DNA of 64,000 nucleotides from Rhizobium sp. TH135 (lineage in GTDB: Bacteria > Pseudomonadota > Alphaproteobacteria > Rhizobiales > Rhizobiaceae): NCBI RefSeq assembly GCF_002855515.1, contig NZ_PKRP01000005.1, forward strand, positions 186,001 through 250,000, given 5' to 3'. Under the pieces are notes generated by a model. It did not search any database. It was not told where the DNA came from and saw only the letters and a list, made by a program, of their open reading frames with translations. A program made the translations under genes and the position numbers. Shown piece after piece: positions 52,064 through 63,105 of the stretch (positions are counted from its first letter, which is position 1; the number at the start of each line of letters is the position of its first letter).

Positions 52064-53809
52064 TTGTCCCTGCTCCAGGTTTATTTCAAGGCTCTGAAAT
52101 ATCTTGCACGCTACAGATTGCGGGTATCGCTTGTGGTGGCCGCAAACGTCGTGCTCGCAGTCATTACGATTCTGGAGCCGATTCTTTTCGGACGCATCAT
52201 CGATGCGATCTCCGAAAAGCGCGATGCATCGACCATCCTCATCGCATGGGGTTGCTTCGGCGTCTTCAACACGGTCGCCTATGTGCTCGTGGCGAGACAG
52301 GCGGACCGTCTGGCCCACGGTCGACGCGCGGACCTTCTGACGGACTCCTTCGAAAAGATCATTTCCATGCCGCTCAGCTGGCATCACCAGCGGGGCACCT
52401 CGAACGCCCTTCACACCTTGCTGCGTGCCGGCGAGACGCTCTTCGGCCTCTGGCTTGAATTCATGCGCACACATCTGGCGACCGCCGTGGCGCTGGCCTT
52501 GCTCATCCCCACGGCCTTCTCGATGGACGTGCGGCTGACATCGGTCCTGATCGTGCTGGCGGTCCTCTATGTCATCATCGGCAAGATGGTGATGAACCGG
52601 ACGAAGGAAGGCCAGGCCTCCGTAGAGAGCCACTATCACACGGTCTTTTCCCATGTGAGTGATTCGATCAGCAACGTGTCCGTGCTGCACAGCTACAACA
52701 GGATCGAAGCGGAAACGCGCGCGCTCAAGCAGTATACGACGAGCCTGCTCTCGGCCCAGTATCCGGTCCTCGACTGGTGGGCGCTCGCTGGCGCGCTGAA
52801 CCGCATCGCCTCCACCCTGTCCATGCTCGTCATCCTCGTCATCGGTACGCTGCTGGTTCAGCGAGGCGAGCTGAAGGTTGGCGACATCATCGCGTTTACG
52901 GGCTTTGCCGGTCTGCTGATCGCGCGTCTCGATCAGATGATCACGTTCATCAACCAGATCTTTGAAGCGCGCTCCAAGCTCGAGGACTTCTACAAGCTGG
53001 AAGACGCCGTGCAGGAGCGCGAAGAACGCGTCGGCGCCAGCGAACTCAAGCAGGTTCGCGGCGACGTCGAATTCCGCGATGTCTGCTTCGATTTCGCATC
53101 TACCACGCAGGGCGTACGCGACATTTCCTTCCATGTCGGTGCAGGCCAGACTGTCGCCATCGTCGGCCCGACCGGAGCCGGTAAAACGACGCTGATCAAT
53201 CTCCTGCAGCGGGTCTATGATCCGCAAGCCGGCCAGATCCTGATCGACGGCCAGGACATCGCCAAGGTGACCCGCAAGTCACTGCGCCATGCGATCGCGA
53301 CCGTCTTCCAGGATGCAGGCCTGCTGAACCGGTCGATCCGGGAAAACATCCGCCTGGGACGCGAGGACGCCACCGAGGAAGAAATCATCCAGGCGGCAGA
53401 GGCCGCCGCAGCGACCGACTTCATCGAAAGCCGCATGATCGGCTACGACACCCATGTCGGCGAGCGCGGCAACCGCCTGTCGGGCGGCGAGCGCCAGCGC
53501 ATTGCGATCGCCCGCGCGATCCTGAAGAACGCCCCCATCCTCGTGCTCGATGAAGCAACCAGCGCACTCGACGTCGAAACCGAAGCCCGCGTCAAGCAGG
53601 CCATTGACCGGCTGCGCAAGAACCGCACGACCTTCATCATCGCCCACCGTTTGTCGACCATCCGCGAAGCCGACCTCGTCGTCTTCCTCGACCATGGCCG
53701 AGTTATCGAAATGGGCAATTACGAACAGCTGAGCGCGCTCGGTGGCCGCTTCACTTCACTTCTGAGGACCAGCGGCCTGCTCAAGGAGGAGCCGAGCCCC
53801 GCGATCTGA
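52064..53809 (+). CDS. ndvA: Cyclic beta-1,2-glucan exporter NdvA/ChvA (ABC transporter)
   Basis: Half-size ABC exporter of 581 residues that moves cyclic beta-1,2-glucan to the periplasm. The N-terminal membrane domain has six helices (about residues 20-310), followed by the ATPase with Walker A GPTGAGKT (368-375), signature LSGGERQR, Walker B ILVLDEATSALD and the switch IIAHRLST. SPLSWHHQRGTSNALHTLLRA-like segments match NdvA (PLSWHHQRGTSN). The start is TTG at 52064 with GAAGGTAA eight bases upstream; this gives MSLLQVYFKAL, matching the known NdvA start MSLFQVY. It works with NdvB, encoded 5 kb away beyond pyc and luxR. Confidence 0.96.
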   Translation: MSLLQVYFKALKYLARYRLRVSLVVAANVVLAVITILEPILFGRIIDAISEKRDASTILIAWGCFGVFNTVAYVLVARQADRLAHGRRADLLTDSFEKIISMPLSWHHQRGTSNALHTLLRAGETLFGLWLEFMRTHLATAVALALLIPTAFSMDVRLTSVLIVLAVLYVIIGKMVMNRTKEGQASVESHYHTVFSHVSDSISNVSVLHSYNRIEAETRALKQYTTSLLSAQYPVLDWWALAGALNRIASTLSMLVILVIGTLLVQRGELKVGDIIAFTGFAGLLIARLDQMITFINQIFEARSKLEDFYKLEDAVQEREERVGASELKQVRGDVEFRDVCFDFASTTQGVRDISFHVGAGQTVAIVGPTGAGKTTLINLLQRVYDPQAGQILIDGQDIAKVTRKSLRHAIATVFQDAGLLNRSIRENIRLGREDATEEEIIQAAEAAAATDFIESRMIGYDTHVGERGNRLSGGERQRIAIARAILKNAPILVLDEATSALDVETEARVKQAIDRLRKNRTTFIIAHRLSTIREADLVVFLDHGRVIEMGNYEQLSALGGRFTSLLRTSGLLKEEPSPAI

Positions 53810-53822
53810 ACGGCGCCACCGC

Positions 53823-55361
53823 TCAGAGCGTATCGAGGGTCTCCAGCACCTGAGCGGCGTGCTTGCGGATGGCGTCCTGCTTGAAAGGATCCATGCGCCG
53901 CCATGTCGCATACATGTTCGAGAGCCGCGGATTGCGCGCGAGCTTCTCTGTGTTGCGATCGAGGAAATCCCAGTAGAGCGCATTGAACGGACAGGCCTTC
54001 GGGCCTGTCGTCAGTTTCGGGTCGTAGCGACAGCCTCCGCAGAAATTGCTCATCCGGTCGATATATTTGCCGCTCGCCGCATAGGGCTTGCTCGCCATGA
54101 TGCCGACATCGCCATAGAGCGCCATCCCGAGCGTGTTTGGCAGTTCGACCCACTCATAGGCATCGGAATAGACGGCAAGATACCATTCGCAGACTTGCAC
54201 CGGATCGATCCCGGCTAGCATGGCAAAGTTGCCGGTCACCATCAGCCGCTGGATGTGATGCGAATAGGCGTGTTCGATCGTATCGCCGATGGCACCCGCC
54301 ATACAGGCCATGTCGGTCTTTGCCGTCCAGTACATCTGCGGCAGCGGACGCGAAGCAGAGAGATGGTTGAGGCCGGCATAGTCGGGCATCTCGGTCCAAT
54401 AGATGCCGCGCACATATTCACGCCAGCCGAGGATCTGCCGGATAAAACCCTCGACGGCATTCAGCGGCGCCCGTCCCTCGAACCACGCCGCCTCCGCGCG
54501 CCGTATGACGTCGATCGGAAGCAGCAGACCGGCATTGACGTAGGATGAGATCAGCGAGTGGTAGAGATAGGGCTCGCCCTTCACCATCGCGTCCTGATAG
54601 TCGCCGAAAGTCGGCAGGATCTCGTCGATGAACTGCTGGAGCTCTTTCTCGGCCTGGGCAGCAGTCACCGCAAAATGGAAGCTTTCGAGCGAGCCCATAT
54701 GCGTGGCAAAGCGTTGTTCGACCATCGCCAGAACGGATGTCGTGGTCGCATCCTTGGCGTGGCTGATCCGCTTCGGCCCCTTCAGCCCCTCGGCAGGGGG
54801 CTTGCGGTTCTCGGCATCGTAGTTCCATTTGCCGCCGACAGGATCCTCGCCTTCCAGCAGCACCCGGTGACGCCTGCGCATGTCGCGATAGAAATACTCC
54901 ATGCGCAGCTGCTTGCGGCCCTTGCGCCACTCCCGGAAGTCTTCGATCGAACAGAGAAAGCGGTCATCGTCCCGGATTTCGACCGGCACACCGAGGGAGG
55001 CCTCCCATCCGCGCATATCCTCCGCCAGACGCCACTCCCCACATTCCGTCGCAATGACGGACGCTGCCGCCGTGTCTGCGAGCGCGCGGACCAGCTCCCC
55101 TTTCAGGCTCTGCGTGTTCTTAGGATCGTCCAGAGCGACATAACGGACCTGAAGCCCCTTCTCTCTGAGCTCCTCCGCAAAATGGCGCATGGCGGAGAAG
55201 AGAAAGGCGATCTTCTTCTTGTGGTGCTTGACGTAGGTCGCCTCGCTCATGACTTCCGCCATGAGAACGAGCGAGGTCTCCGGATCGGCATCGGCAAGAG
55301 CAGACAGCGAGTGGCTGAGCTGATCGCCGAGGACGAGATGAATGCGGGAAGGCTTCACCAT
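53823..55361 (-). CDS. phrB: Fe-S bacterial cryptochrome/(6-4) photolyase, PhrB type
   Basis: DNA photolyase of the FeS-BCP group, 512 residues, close to Agrobacterium PhrB, which repairs (6-4) photoproducts using FAD, 6,7-dimethyl-8-ribityllumazine and a 4Fe-4S cluster. The four cluster cysteines are Cys353 (DMACMAG), Cys441 and Cys444 (NFCGGC) and Cys457 (KACPF), each shifted by three from PhrB. LGDQLS near the start and the FAD region (YSHHIQRLMVTGNFAML) are typical. The start codon overlaps the stop of the upstream SDR gene by seven bases, so the two are coupled. It is convergent with ndvA, with 13 bases between. Confidence 0.95.
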   Translation of the reverse strand: MVKPSRIHLVLGDQLSHSLSALADADPETSLVLMAEVMSEATYVKHHKKKIAFLFSAMRHFAEELREKGLQVRYVALDDPKNTQSLKGELVRALADTAAASVIATECGEWRLAEDMRGWEASLGVPVEIRDDDRFLCSIEDFREWRKGRKQLRMEYFYRDMRRRHRVLLEGEDPVGGKWNYDAENRKPPAEGLKGPKRISHAKDATTTSVLAMVEQRFATHMGSLESFHFAVTAAQAEKELQQFIDEILPTFGDYQDAMVKGEPYLYHSLISSYVNAGLLLPIDVIRRAEAAWFEGRAPLNAVEGFIRQILGWREYVRGIYWTEMPDYAGLNHLSASRPLPQMYWTAKTDMACMAGAIGDTIEHAYSHHIQRLMVTGNFAMLAGIDPVQVCEWYLAVYSDAYEWVELPNTLGMALYGDVGIMASKPYAASGKYIDRMSNFCGGCRYDPKLTTGPKACPFNALYWDFLDRNTEKLARNPRLSNMYATWRRMDPFKQDAIRKHAAQVLETLDTL

Positions 55362-56071
55362 TCGATCGGCTGGCCGTCATAGGCAAAAAAGCCACCCGTC
55401 TGAGCCGGCTCAAGCTGATCCAGAACGGAGAGCATCATGGCCACGCTCTCGGACGGCTGGATCCGGTCATGCCCCTTGGAAAAGCCCCCCGAAAAGCCGG
55501 TATCCACAGAACCAGGATGCAGGGTGACGACAACGCCCTTCGGCCGCAACCGAGCGATTTCGATGGCCGACGTGCGGGTGATCTGGTTGAGCGCCGCCTT
55601 GGCCGAGCGATAGGAAATCCAACCGCCGAGCTTGTTGTCACCGATTGAGCCGACCCGCGCCGAAAGCGTCGCGAATACGCTCTTGCCTTCATTCGAAAGC
55701 AGAGGTCCGAAATACTTCAGTGCCAGCGCCGGTCCGATTGCGTTCAGCGAAAACTGCGCCGCCATCACATCCGCCTGGATCGCCTTGATCGTCTTTTCCG
55801 GACCGTTCCCGTCGATCACGAGCGCACCCGTGGCGCAGATGACGAGATCGAACTTCAACTCCGCCTCGGAAAGTCGAGCCGCGGCAGCGCTGACACTGGC
55901 TTCATCGGTAATGTCAAAGCCATCGCGGCTTCGCGACAGTTCAACGACGGAGCCACAGGCGGGGTCAGCCTTGATCGCCGCGACGAAAGCGCCACCGATC
56001 CCTCCACTCGCCCCGAGCACAAGTGCACGGTAGCCGGGGTTGAGGGAGGTCATTCCAGAAAAGTCGGACAT
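55355..56071 (-). CDS. Short-chain dehydrogenase/reductase (C-factor-like), coupled to phrB
   Basis: SDR-fold protein of 238 residues. The cofactor loop is LGASGGIGGAFV near residue 20, a conserved ATLSARVGSI precedes the catalytic YRSAKAAL near residue 155, and HPGSVDT follows. It resembles the CsgA/C-factor-like SDRs often found beside photolyase genes. GCAGGAG lies just upstream of ATG 56071, which decides the start over 56101. Its stop overlaps the phrB start by seven bases. A role in photolyase cofactor or stress metabolism is possible but only inferred from position. Confidence 0.85.
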   Translation of the reverse strand: MSDFSGMTSLNPGYRALVLGASGGIGGAFVAAIKADPACGSVVELSRSRDGFDITDEASVSAAAARLSEAELKFDLVICATGALVIDGNGPEKTIKAIQADVMAAQFSLNAIGPALALKYFGPLLSNEGKSVFATLSARVGSIGDNKLGGWISYRSAKAALNQITRTSAIEIARLRPKGVVVTLHPGSVDTGFSGGFSKGHDRIQPSESVAMMLSVLDQLEPAQTGGFFAYDGQPIEW

Positions 56072-56139
56072 CGCAAACTCCTGCAGGTCATTGCTACCCA
56101 TTACGGCAGGCAGCCCGACCGGATCAGGAACAGATTGTC

Positions 56140-56958
56140 TCAGATGGGATCAACGGCACCCGGGAAGGCCGGCATCTGACCGGGATCGATCTCCATCAGC
56201 CGGCAGACGAGTCCCGCAATCTCGGTTTGCTTGAGCGCAACATCGGGACCAAGCCGGAAACCGACCGTATAAAACGGCACTTCGGTCTCCTGAGGCGTCG
56301 GCCCTGCATGATTGCCGTCGTCACCCATGCCGTGATCGGCGGTGACGATCACCGTGTAGCCGGCCTCAAGCCAGCCCGGCAGATGTCGCGCAAGAAGGTC
56401 GCCCTGCAGGCGCGCTGCATTTCGGTACCCGACGCTGGCGCCGCCATACTTGTGGCCGGCATCATCGACGTTCATCGGATGGAGCAATAGAAAATTCGGC
56501 GCCTTGGCATGGATCAGCCATTCGGCATCGGCGAAGAGATGGCTGTCCGGATAGGCGTCATCCCAGTAGAACAGGCCATGGGTTATGTCGCCGGCACCGT
56601 CGATCAGGATCCGGTCGCGATGGCGGTCGAACGGGCAGGAGACATAGAGTTCCGAGACCCAATGATAGGCCGCCGCAGCGGTGATCTTACCCAGTGCCCG
56701 GACCCGGCCGAAGAGATTGTCACCGCTCGACCGGCGCACCACCCCATTGCTGACCACGCCGTGATCGACGGGCCGACGTCCCGTCAGCAAGGTTTCGTAA
56801 AGTGGCCTGGACATGGCAGGCAGTTCGCAAGTCAGCTTGCGGACATCAGCCCGACCGGCCGCAACGAGGCCTTCCATATAGCCGAGACAGGTACGAGCCA
56901 CGTCGTAACGCAGCCCGTCGAGAACGATGAGGATCACTTTGCGCATGGCCGGAACCAT
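56140..56958 (-). CDS. Alkaline-phosphatase-superfamily phosphodiesterase/nucleotide pyrophosphatase
   Basis: Metal-dependent hydrolase of 272 residues of the alkaline-phosphatase superfamily (type I phosphodiesterase / nucleotide pyrophosphatase). VILIVLDGLRYD gives the first metal aspartate, the nucleophile region is PAMSRPLYETLLTG, and the metal histidines are in HPMNVDDAGHKYG and TADHGMGDDGNH. There is no obvious signal peptide, so it is probably cytoplasmic. Substrate unknown. The start at 56958 has AGAAGG seven bases upstream; ATG 56946 is a close alternative. It is followed by the SDR-phrB pair, 68 bases downstream on the same strand. Confidence 0.82.
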   Translation of the reverse strand: MVPAMRKVILIVLDGLRYDVARTCLGYMEGLVAAGRADVRKLTCELPAMSRPLYETLLTGRRPVDHGVVSNGVVRRSSGDNLFGRVRALGKITAAAAYHWVSELYVSCPFDRHRDRILIDGAGDITHGLFYWDDAYPDSHLFADAEWLIHAKAPNFLLLHPMNVDDAGHKYGGASVGYRNAARLQGDLLARHLPGWLEAGYTVIVTADHGMGDDGNHAGPTPQETEVPFYTVGFRLGPDVALKQTEIAGLVCRLMEIDPGQMPAFPGAVDPI

Positions 56959-57007
56959 GCCACGCCTTCTGTGAAAGGCAAGCGACAGTCGTTTGGGTCA
57001 ACAACCC

Positions 57008-57865
57008 TCAGAGGATCGGCTTGCCACCAGTGACGGCGATCGTCGCACCGGAGACGTAACTCGAAAGCGGGTCTGCCAGCATCACATAGGCTGTCTGCAA
57101 TTCCGCGGGCTGTCCAGGGCGTCCCATCGGTACCTGCTTGCCGAAGTTCTTCACCGACTCCTCCGGCATGGTTGATGGGATCAATGGTGTCCAGATTGGC
57201 CCAGGTGCCACCGTGTTGGCACGGATCTTCTTCTCCGCCAGCATCTGCGCCAGACCGGCCGTGAAATTCTGGATCGCGCCCTTGGTCGTGGCATAGGCGA
57301 GCAATGATGGATTGGGGCTGTCGGAATTGATCGAAGCGGTGTTGATGATCGATCCGCCATTCGTCATGTGTGGCACGGCGGCCTTGGTGAGATAGAACAT
57401 CGCGTGGATATTGACCCGAAAGGTCAGTTCCCACTCTTCGTCGGGGATCTCGGTGATTTCGTCGAACGTGGCCTGATGCGCAGCATTGTTGACCAGAATG
57501 TCGATGCCGCCCAGTTCACGAGCCGCCGTATCGACCATATTCCTGCAATGCGCGGCACTCTGGATATCCCCTCGGACCAGCACCGCCTTGCGCCCCGCCT
57601 TCTCGATCCAGCGAGCCGTTTCCTTCGCGTCCTCGTCTTCATCGAGATAGGAAATCAGAACATCGGCGCCTTCACGGGCATAGGCGATGGCCACGGCGCG
57701 ACCGATCCCGCTGTCTCCACCGGTGATGATCGCCTTCAGCCCTTCGAGCTTGCCCGACCCCTTGTAACTTTCCTCGCCATGGTCAGGCCTCGGCGTCATA
57801 TCCGAGGTGCGCCCCGGCATCGGGACTTTTTTCTGCGAAAATGGGGGTGTCGGATAGTCGGCCAT
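57008..57865 (-). CDS. SDR oxidoreductase, general-stress type (YghA-like)
   Basis: SDR of 285 residues with a typical 40-residue N-terminal arm (MADYPTPPFSQKKVPMPGR) seen in YghA/GsbD-like stress SDRs. The cofactor loop is TGGDSGIG near residue 49, NNAAHQ is near residue 135 and the catalytic YATTKGAI is near residue 200. The family is general-stress induced in Bacillus and enterics. AGAAGGAG precedes ATG 57865. An EcfG-like promoter lies 33 to 57 bases upstream of the start, so it fits a stress regulon here. Substrate unknown. Confidence 0.9.
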   Translation of the reverse strand: MADYPTPPFSQKKVPMPGRTSDMTPRPDHGEESYKGSGKLEGLKAIITGGDSGIGRAVAIAYAREGADVLISYLDEDEDAKETARWIEKAGRKAVLVRGDIQSAAHCRNMVDTAARELGGIDILVNNAAHQATFDEITEIPDEEWELTFRVNIHAMFYLTKAAVPHMTNGGSIINTASINSDSPNPSLLAYATTKGAIQNFTAGLAQMLAEKKIRANTVAPGPIWTPLIPSTMPEESVKNFGKQVPMGRPGQPAELQTAYVMLADPLSSYVSGATIAVTGGKPIL

Positions 57866-57897
57866 GGGCTTGCTCCTTCTGGCGATGTCCAAGGGCA

Positions 57898-57922
57898 AAC
57901 CGGTGAGCGATGAATGAGTTCC
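57898..57922 (-). promoter_or_regulatory. EcfG-like promoter for the stress SDR gene
   Basis: On the minus strand GGAAC (57922-57918) is followed after 16 bases by GGTT (57901-57898). The -10 differs from the EcfG consensus CGTT at its first, less conserved base. The transcript would start near 57890, about 25 bases before the start codon. Confidence 0.5.
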
Positions 57923-57941
57923 GTGCGAGCCGCACAACAAA

Positions 57942-57975
57942 CGGAAAGGGCCGGCATGACGCCGGCCCTTTCAAA
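57942..57975 (-). terminator. Terminator of the galactoside operon
   Basis: Perfect 11-bp stem AAAGGGCCGGC / GCCGGCCCTTT with a five-base loop, followed by TTCCG on the minus strand. It ends the GH42 gene and lies before the SDR promoter. Confidence 0.75.
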
Positions 57976-57984
57976 CATTCGGAA

Positions 57985-59915
57985 TTACCCGCGCCAGGCG
58001 GCGACGGCCTGCGGTTTCAGCACGCTCTCGCCAAGCACCGGAACTGCCCCCTCGGGGAGCGTCCAGTCTTCCGTGCCGTAGTTGAAGGCGAAGACGAGAT
58101 CGCCGCGGCGACGGATGCGGATCGTATCTGGGACCCGCAGCGTCGGAACATCTGCCTTCTTTGCTGCAAGCTCGAGCACGTCAGCCAGGAGAGCGGCATC
58201 CGCCCAGCAGGCGAGATAGAGAACATTGCCGTTCTCGGTGAGCGCCGGATCGCCATTCTCGAAGGTGGCGAGAACCGAAGCCGATGTCTCGACATATTCC
58301 CGCCAACGGATGGCAGAACCCGAAACCGCACCGGAAACGCCATCCAAAAGCCCCGGCCGCATGGAGGACACCTGGATCACGCGATTGCCCGTCAGGCTGC
58401 CGAGCGGACCCGGCGGCAGGTTTTCCGGGATGCGGAAATTGCGGTCGCGCGAACCAGTGCGCGCACCGATCACGACGACACCCCGAGCTTTTTCAAGCTC
58501 GACCAGCGCTGCTTCGGTTACTTCCGTCATGCAGGGCACGACAACAAGCGGATAACCCTCGAGCGACGCGCCCGGACGGACGAAATCGACGTTCAGGCCA
58601 AGATGGCGAAGGGCCTCATACCAGCGGAAGCAGAGTTCCTCGTAGCGGAAGTCCTTGCCCTGCGGCTGGATCATCGTCGACCAGTAGCTCTGATAATCGA
58701 AGACCAGCGCGACAGGTGCCTGGCTCGTCTCGGGTAGCGCGCCGAGGGCGGCCAGCTCGTCCGAGACCTGCATGGCCTCGCGACCGCCCGGCGACCACTC
58801 GTCGAGGCCGGGCAGGTTCAGGCCCGCATGCATCTGTTCCTGCGCGAAGGGTGCCTGACGCCAGCGGAAATAGCTGACGACATCAGCCCCATGCGCCAGC
58901 GCTTCCCAGGTCCACAGACGCACCATGCCCGGCTTCGGCACGGGGTTCCACGGTGCCCAGTTCACCGGACCCGGCTGCTGCTCCATCACCCAGAAACGAC
59001 CCTTGCCGACGGCGCGGTAGAGATCGTGATGATAGGGCGCGATATCGGGATGCGAGGTTTCGGCCCAGCGATTGCGCTCTTCTTCCGTGAACGGAAACTT
59101 CTCGACGAAACCAATCGGATAACTGTCCCACGAGGCGAGATCGAGATTGTCGCCGACCTTGAAGTGGTCGAAATCGGAGACGAAGCCCATGAAGTTGTGG
59201 GTGACCCAACGCCCCGGCGAATGCTTGCGGATGATCTCGCACTGCATCTTGTCGTAAGCCGCGACCTGATCCGAATGGAAGCGCCAGAAGTCCAGACGCG
59301 TCGCCGGGTTCGGCTCCGTTACAGTCAGGTTCGGCAGGGCCACGTCATCGAAGCTGTTCATCTCCATCGACCAGAAGACCGAACCCCAGGCTTCATTCAG
59401 CTGGTCGGTCGACTGATAGCGCAGGCGCAGCCAGCGCTTGAAGCTCTTCAGATCTTCAGGGCCCCAGGAGAGGGTCGTGTCGTGGCAGCCGTATTCATTG
59501 TCCGTCTGCCAGCCGACGATGCCCGGATGGGTCCCGTAGCGCTTGGCGACAATCTCGACGATCCGGGAGCTTTCCTTCCACCAGGTCTCCGACGAGAAGG
59601 TGTAGTGACGGCGCGACCCGAAACCGCGCGGGCGGCCCTGCTCGTCATAAGGAATGATATCAGGGCATTCGTCCACCAGCCACTTGGGCGGGGTCGCGGT
59701 CGGCGTCCCCAACACGACCTTCAGGCCCGCTTCGTGCAGAACATCGATCGCCCGGTCGAGCCATTCGAAGGTGAACGTGCCGCGCGAAGGCTCCAGACGA
59801 GACCAGGCGAATTCACCGATGCGCACGAAGGAAATGCCGAGGTCGCGCATCCGGCGCGCGTCGGTTCGCCACCGGCTTTCGTCCCAGTGTTCCGGATAGT
59901 AGCAGACGCCCAGCA

Positions 59916-59916
<1 letters not shown>
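57985..59916 (-). CDS. Beta-galactosidase, glycoside hydrolase family 42
   Basis: Hydrolyses terminal beta-galactosides in the cytoplasm, 643 residues. Family GH42 hallmarks are visible: MLGVCYYPEHW at the N-terminus, acid/base Glu141 in QTDNEYG and nucleophile Glu312 in WVMEQQPG, the same numbers as in the Thermus A4 enzyme. The middle trimerisation domain and a small C-terminal beta domain follow. It is the last gene of a minus-strand operon; its ATG shares one base with the stop of the ABC ATPase gene (TAATG), so it is translationally coupled. No signal peptide, consistent with action on imported sugars. Confidence 0.95.
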
Positions 59917-60999
<1,083 letters not shown>

Positions 61000-61007
<8 letters not shown>

Positions 61008-63105
61008 GGGTATTGCCTCCCTTTGAAGGAATGAGTTCGAGGAGCAAAGCGCTTTCGGGCCGCAGCATCGGCAGCGGCAGGCCGGACAGGCCGGCATTGG
61101 CGAGATCGAAACTGATCGCGCCTGACAGAAGCCTCTTCTGCCCCTCGGAAATGCGGATGAATTCCGGTTCGACCGGGAGGATCTTGGAGATGCTCCACCG
61201 CCCACCGATCTGCGTCACGCTCTCGGGCAGCTTCAGCGGTGCAGGCTGTTCGCTCACCATCTGCGGCCCCTGCGCCACGATCACGACGATACGCTCGTCG
61301 CCTGCCGCACCCCAGACATACCGTCCGTCGAGCGGCTCCAGCCGGAAGGAAGCGCCCGGCGCATGGAAGAGACCGCGAAGACGCTTGTAGGCCTCGATAT
61401 AGACCTTCAGTTCATCGCGTTCTTCGTCCGAAAGCTCCAGCGGATTGAGCTCGACACCGAGATGATAGGCAAGCGCGACCAGCGCCCGGAAGGACAGGCT
61501 GTGACGCCGGCCCGTCTGATGGTTCGGCGATGCGGAGATATGGGATCCCAGGATCTCCGGCGGCACGAAGACGGTTGCGCCGCGCTGAATTTCGAGCCGC
61601 TCCAGAGCGTCGGTGCAATCCGAGGTCCACACACGATGCGTGCGGGCGAGCGCGCCGTAATCGATACGACCGCCGCCGGATGCGCAGCTTTCGATCTCGA
61701 CATTGGGATGCGCGGCGCGAACGCGGTCCATCAGCGCATAGACGGCACGCGTCTGCGCCGCGATCTTCGCCTTGCCATCGCGGCCGGCCGCATGCGTCAG
61801 ATCGCGGTTCATGTCCCACTTGATGTAGGAAACGGCATGGTTGGACAGCACCGCATCGATCTTGCCGAAGAGATAGTCGGAGACCTCGGGACGCGTCAGG
61901 TCCAGAACCAGCTGGGTACGCGATTCCAGGATCGGACGTCCCTCGATCGTCAGCGCCCAATCCGGATGCGCCTTGTAGAGTTCGGAAACGGGGTTCACCA
62001 TCTCAGGCTCGAACCAGATGCCGAACTGCATGCCGAGCCCGGTCACGTGATCGACCAGCGGCTTCAGACCGTCAGGATATTTCCGCGGATCGATATCCCA
62101 GTCGCCAAGGCTCGTCGTGTCGTCGTCACGCTTGCCGAACCAGCCATCATCCAAGACGAATCGCTCGATGCCGAGTTCGGCAGCAGCCGTCGCCTGGGCT
62201 TTGAGCGAATCCATCTGGTGGTCGAAGTAATTGCCTTCCCAGGTATTGAGCGTCACCGGACGGGGGCTCATGCGGCCGCCCGGCCAAGTGGTCAGCTCTT
62301 CGCGCACGAAGGCGTGGAAGTCTTCCGTATCGGCACCGGCATAGGCAACAGGGCTTTCATAGCTTTCGCCCGGTCCAAGCAAGATCTCGCCCGGCTCGAA
62401 CAGCTCACCGAGATGCACGAGGCGCCGTCCGTCATCGGTCCGGTCGATCACCATCTGGTGGTTGCCGCTGAAGCCGAGCGTCACGCCGAAGATCTGGGTC
62501 TCGCTTTCGAGGAACAGCATCGGGAAGCGATCATGCGAGGTGCGGCCACGACGATTTTCCTGGATCCAGGTACCATTGCCGAGAAGCTCGCGCCGCGTCT
62601 GGAATTCGCGACCCCAGATGCCGGTGAAGCTCATCACCTGCAGATCGCCGGCAGGCGCGAGGAACGTGCCGGCCATGCAGCGGTCGAGCTGGTACTCCGT
62701 TTCGCCCCGGTTCGTGAGCTTCGTCGCCATGGAAATGGGACCAGACGGATGGGCGGTAAGCGTGATCGAAATGGCCAGCTTGGCCACCGGATCGAGACCG
62801 GCAAGCACGGTGCGATGCCCGTCGCGGAAAAACTCCCACTTGCCGAACTGAGCGACAAAATCACGCCCGCCACGATGCCCTGCAATCGCCGGCCAGCCGA
62901 AGAAGCCCATGCCGCCTGTCGGCAGGAGAACGGACGAGGGCACGGCCACATCCATGCCGTTGACGCGGCTTGAACGTTCGATTTCGAACAAAGGATCGGC
63001 GTCTGCCGGCTCCGCCCCGAAGGACAGGATTTCCGGCATGCCGAGCTCCGGCAGACGAAGGCTCAGCGCCAGCTGGCCGGAATCGATGGTGACAATCTTG
63101 CTCAT
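61000..63105 (-). CDS. Alpha-galactosidase, glycoside hydrolase family 36
   Basis: Releases alpha-galactose from raffinose-type or melibiose-type sugars, 701 residues, the standard GH36 length. The N-terminal beta-supersandwich precedes a TIM barrel (from about residue 300) where the nucleophile is Asp431 in IKWDMNRD and the acid/base is Asp496 in WTSDCTDAL, with GIERFVLDDGWFG and CASGGGRIDYG as further family motifs. It lacks a signal peptide. ATG overlaps the permease stop (ATGA, 63102-63105) and its stop overlaps the ATPase start by eight bases. Its presence inside an ABC operon with a beta-galactosidase points to uptake of mixed galactosides. Confidence 0.94.
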
